Assembly: GCF_014066305.1 (NCBI RefSeq)
Contig: NW_023501108.1
Coordinates: forward strand, 191,479-255,478
DNA from: Letharia columbiana
Taxonomy: Eukaryota > Ascomycota > Lecanoromycetes > Lecanorales > Parmeliaceae
DNA length: 64,000 nt
Direction: 5' to 3'
A program made the position numbers and the translations under genes. Position 1 is the first letter of the stretch. Every line of letters starts with the position of its first letter. The notes below the pieces were generated by a model. That model was not told the DNA's origin, did no database searches, and saw nothing but the letters and a program-made list of their open reading frames with translations. Below are positions 61,389 through 64,000 of this stretch, piece after piece.

Positions 61389-62910
61389 TCACTGCTGGGC
61401 ACATTGAGCCTCGCCTTCTTCTTCATCCTCGTCGTCAACCCACCCTTCGTCGCCTTCGGCACTTGCTCCGAACTCGTTCAAGTTGGCAGTTTCGTCGTAA
61501 GCAACATCATCAACGACGTCAGCTTGTATTGGGGTTTCGGGAGTCGGTAGGAGTTCTTTCAATTTTGCAAGTACCTGCTTGTCTTCAAGCCATCCATGCT
61601 CTGGGAACTTGACCTTGACCACCAAGTACAAATCTCCCTTTAACTCACTTTTCTTGTGAGGCATTCCTTCACCCACCACCTTGATGACTTGGCCCGGCTC
61701 CAAAACACGTGCATTAGGCTGAGAATGTTGGATGTGGAGACCTCTACCATCCAGGTGCTTCACGATCACTCGCGAAAAGCCACATAGAGATTCGACTAGA
61801 GTGATTTCAATTTCCGCCAACAGATCAGCGCCTGCCCTTTTGAATGTCTCGTGTTCGGTCTGCACGAGGCCGAAGATAATGTCACCGGGCTCTTGATCGG
61901 GTACCTGATCCGCCTCACCTTCCAGAGTTATCTTGTCTCCTTCTCTGCAGAAAGATCAGCAAAGTCGACAAAAGGTAGGAGTAGGAGTATGAGGGCTCTA
62001 ACTTTGAACCTCTTGGAATGTAGATTTCCAAAACCTTCCGTGCTTCTGTGACACGCTCACCCTTGCACTTTTTGCATTTGTCTTTTTGAGCATATACACT
62101 TCCTTTGCCTTTACACGAAGCGCATACGACTGTTTCTTGGGTAACCAGGCCTGGTCCGATAGACCGTAGTCCTTGCTTGGAGCCTGTGATCGCGTATCAG
62201 TGGATCCCTTCTTTGAGCCCGTAACGTCTTGAACGTACCCTTGCCCTGACACGAAGCGCACTGCTTTGCCTTTGCCTTCTCCTTGCCGCCACTTCCCTTG
62301 CAGTGGTTACATATGACGTTCTTTGTGCTCGCAAATTTTGTGGTCTTTCCCTTGTATAGATCCTCTAATGTGACCTGATAGGGATGCTCCTCATCATCAC
62401 CCTTTCTGGACTTTCTCGGTCCTGGCCCACTGAAACCCGGCGGCATACCGCCCCCCATGCCAAACATCTGTGAAAGCATTTCTTCAAGATCGGGACCTGC
62501 GCCCATACCATTGCCATGAGCGCTGTCAAATGCAGACATGCCATGGGTATCGTATAAATGTCTCTTGTCATCATCGTATAGGATTTCGTAGGCTTTGCTG
62601 ACTGATTTGAACTTGATTTCTGCGCTAGCTCTCTCGCTCTCGGCCACCTTATCCGGATGGCTAGATAGTGCTGCCTACACATTATCAGCTGAGAAAACCA
62701 AAGTAGATAGGAAAGTGGACCTTATGATATGCTTTCTTGATCTCCGACTTGCTTGCACCACGTCCAACCTCTAAGACCTCTATGATCCCATGAGTACAGG
62801 TAACAGCGCAGAAACGATTGCCAGCTAACCGTACAAGTCTGTGTCTTCGGCAGAGCTATCCACTGCTCGTAGTCAGCTGTGTATCTTCCTTTAGACTGCA
62901 GAGACTTACT
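61389..62910 (-). CDS. YDJ1: Type I DnaJ/Hsp40 co-chaperone (Ydj1/Mas5-like), six exons
   Basis: Cytosolic J-protein that stimulates Hsp70 ATPase and delivers unfolded or mitochondria-bound precursors. Exons (minus): 62910 (first base of the ATG), 62862-62830, 62779-62721, 62674-62239, 62183-62003 and 61944-61389, giving 421 residues, normal for Ydj1. The J domain covers about residues 9-75 with HPD at 37-39. The Gly/Met-rich linker includes GMGGGMPPGFSGPGP. The zinc-finger region has four CxxCxG-type repeats: CNHCKGSG, CASCQGKG, CASCKGKG and CKKCKGER. The C-terminal substrate-binding domain ends in an acidic tail and CAQQ, a CAAX-type farnesylation motif. Exon-exon frames agree throughout. 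The intron after 62721 has an unusual GTCCAC donor and the one after 62003 has GTTAGA. No in-frame ATG exists in exon 2: joining A(62910) to TG(62862-62861) makes the start. An upstream alternative exon cannot be excluded. Confidence 0.93.

Positions 62911-64000
<1,090 letters not shown>

Overview
The window is nuclear DNA of a filamentous ascomycete fungus (Pezizomycotina) with a compartmentalised genome. I cannot name the species. Two compartments meet at about 56.28 kb. Positions 1 to about 56,280 form a very AT-rich block made of transposable elements that have been heavily mutated by repeat-induced point mutation (RIP). CpA and TpG are almost absent, TpA is in excess, and CpG survives. 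Positions 56,290 to 64,000 have ordinary base composition and carry conserved genes with short GT-AG introns.

The AT block is a set of nested insertions that can be ordered from junctions, target-site duplications (TSDs) and paralogous empty sites. The backbone is a Ty1/copia-type LTR retrotransposon family of about 7.0-7.15 kb with LTRs of about 150 bp. Its primer-binding site matches the anticodon arm of initiator tRNA-Met, its polypurine tract ends in GGGGAG, and its RT motifs are RIP-damaged. Copies are D (minus, 1-961), E (plus, 962-3469), C (minus, 3470-27418, interrupted), B (minus, 17354-26448), A (plus, 27419-50848, interrupted), X (plus, 34144-48299) and Y (plus, 34887-41887). The deepest stack is A > element H9 > X > Y. 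A second stack is C > element H5 > B.

A second abundant family, called H here, has short forms of about 430-710 bp and long forms of about 1.7-2.2 kb. The long forms carry an array of ~200 bp tandem repeats. All share the ends C(G/A)AGTAAAG...CTAA and insert between A and T without a TSD, as Helitrons do, but the 5' TC of Helitrons is missing. Smaller passengers are two ~0.9 kb terminal-repeat miniatures of LTR type (TRIMs), four MITE-like elements (three with TA and one with TTA duplications), a 186 bp SINE-like insertion with a 15 bp TSD, and a 1.6 kb element with direct terminal repeats at 53-54.6 kb. No intact transposon gene remains.

In the gene block, from left to right: a stretch with no confident gene; a disrupted reading frame with a hydrophobic segment (57.1-57.7 kb, minus); a type II membrane glycosyltransferase of family GT92 with one apparent frameshift (58.08-59.35 kb, minus); the four-exon ribosomal protein L32 gene (60.25-60.97 kb, minus); a six-exon type I DnaJ/Ydj1 co-chaperone gene whose start codon appears to be created by splicing (61.39-62.91 kb, minus); and, divergent from it, the start of a mitochondrial glutamyl-tRNA synthetase gene (63.19 kb to the window end, plus). 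The last gene has three one-base frame breaks in short homopolymers. Together with the similar break in the glycosyltransferase gene, these look more like assembly errors than gene decay. The conserved genes are housekeeping: translation, protein folding and mitochondrial translation.
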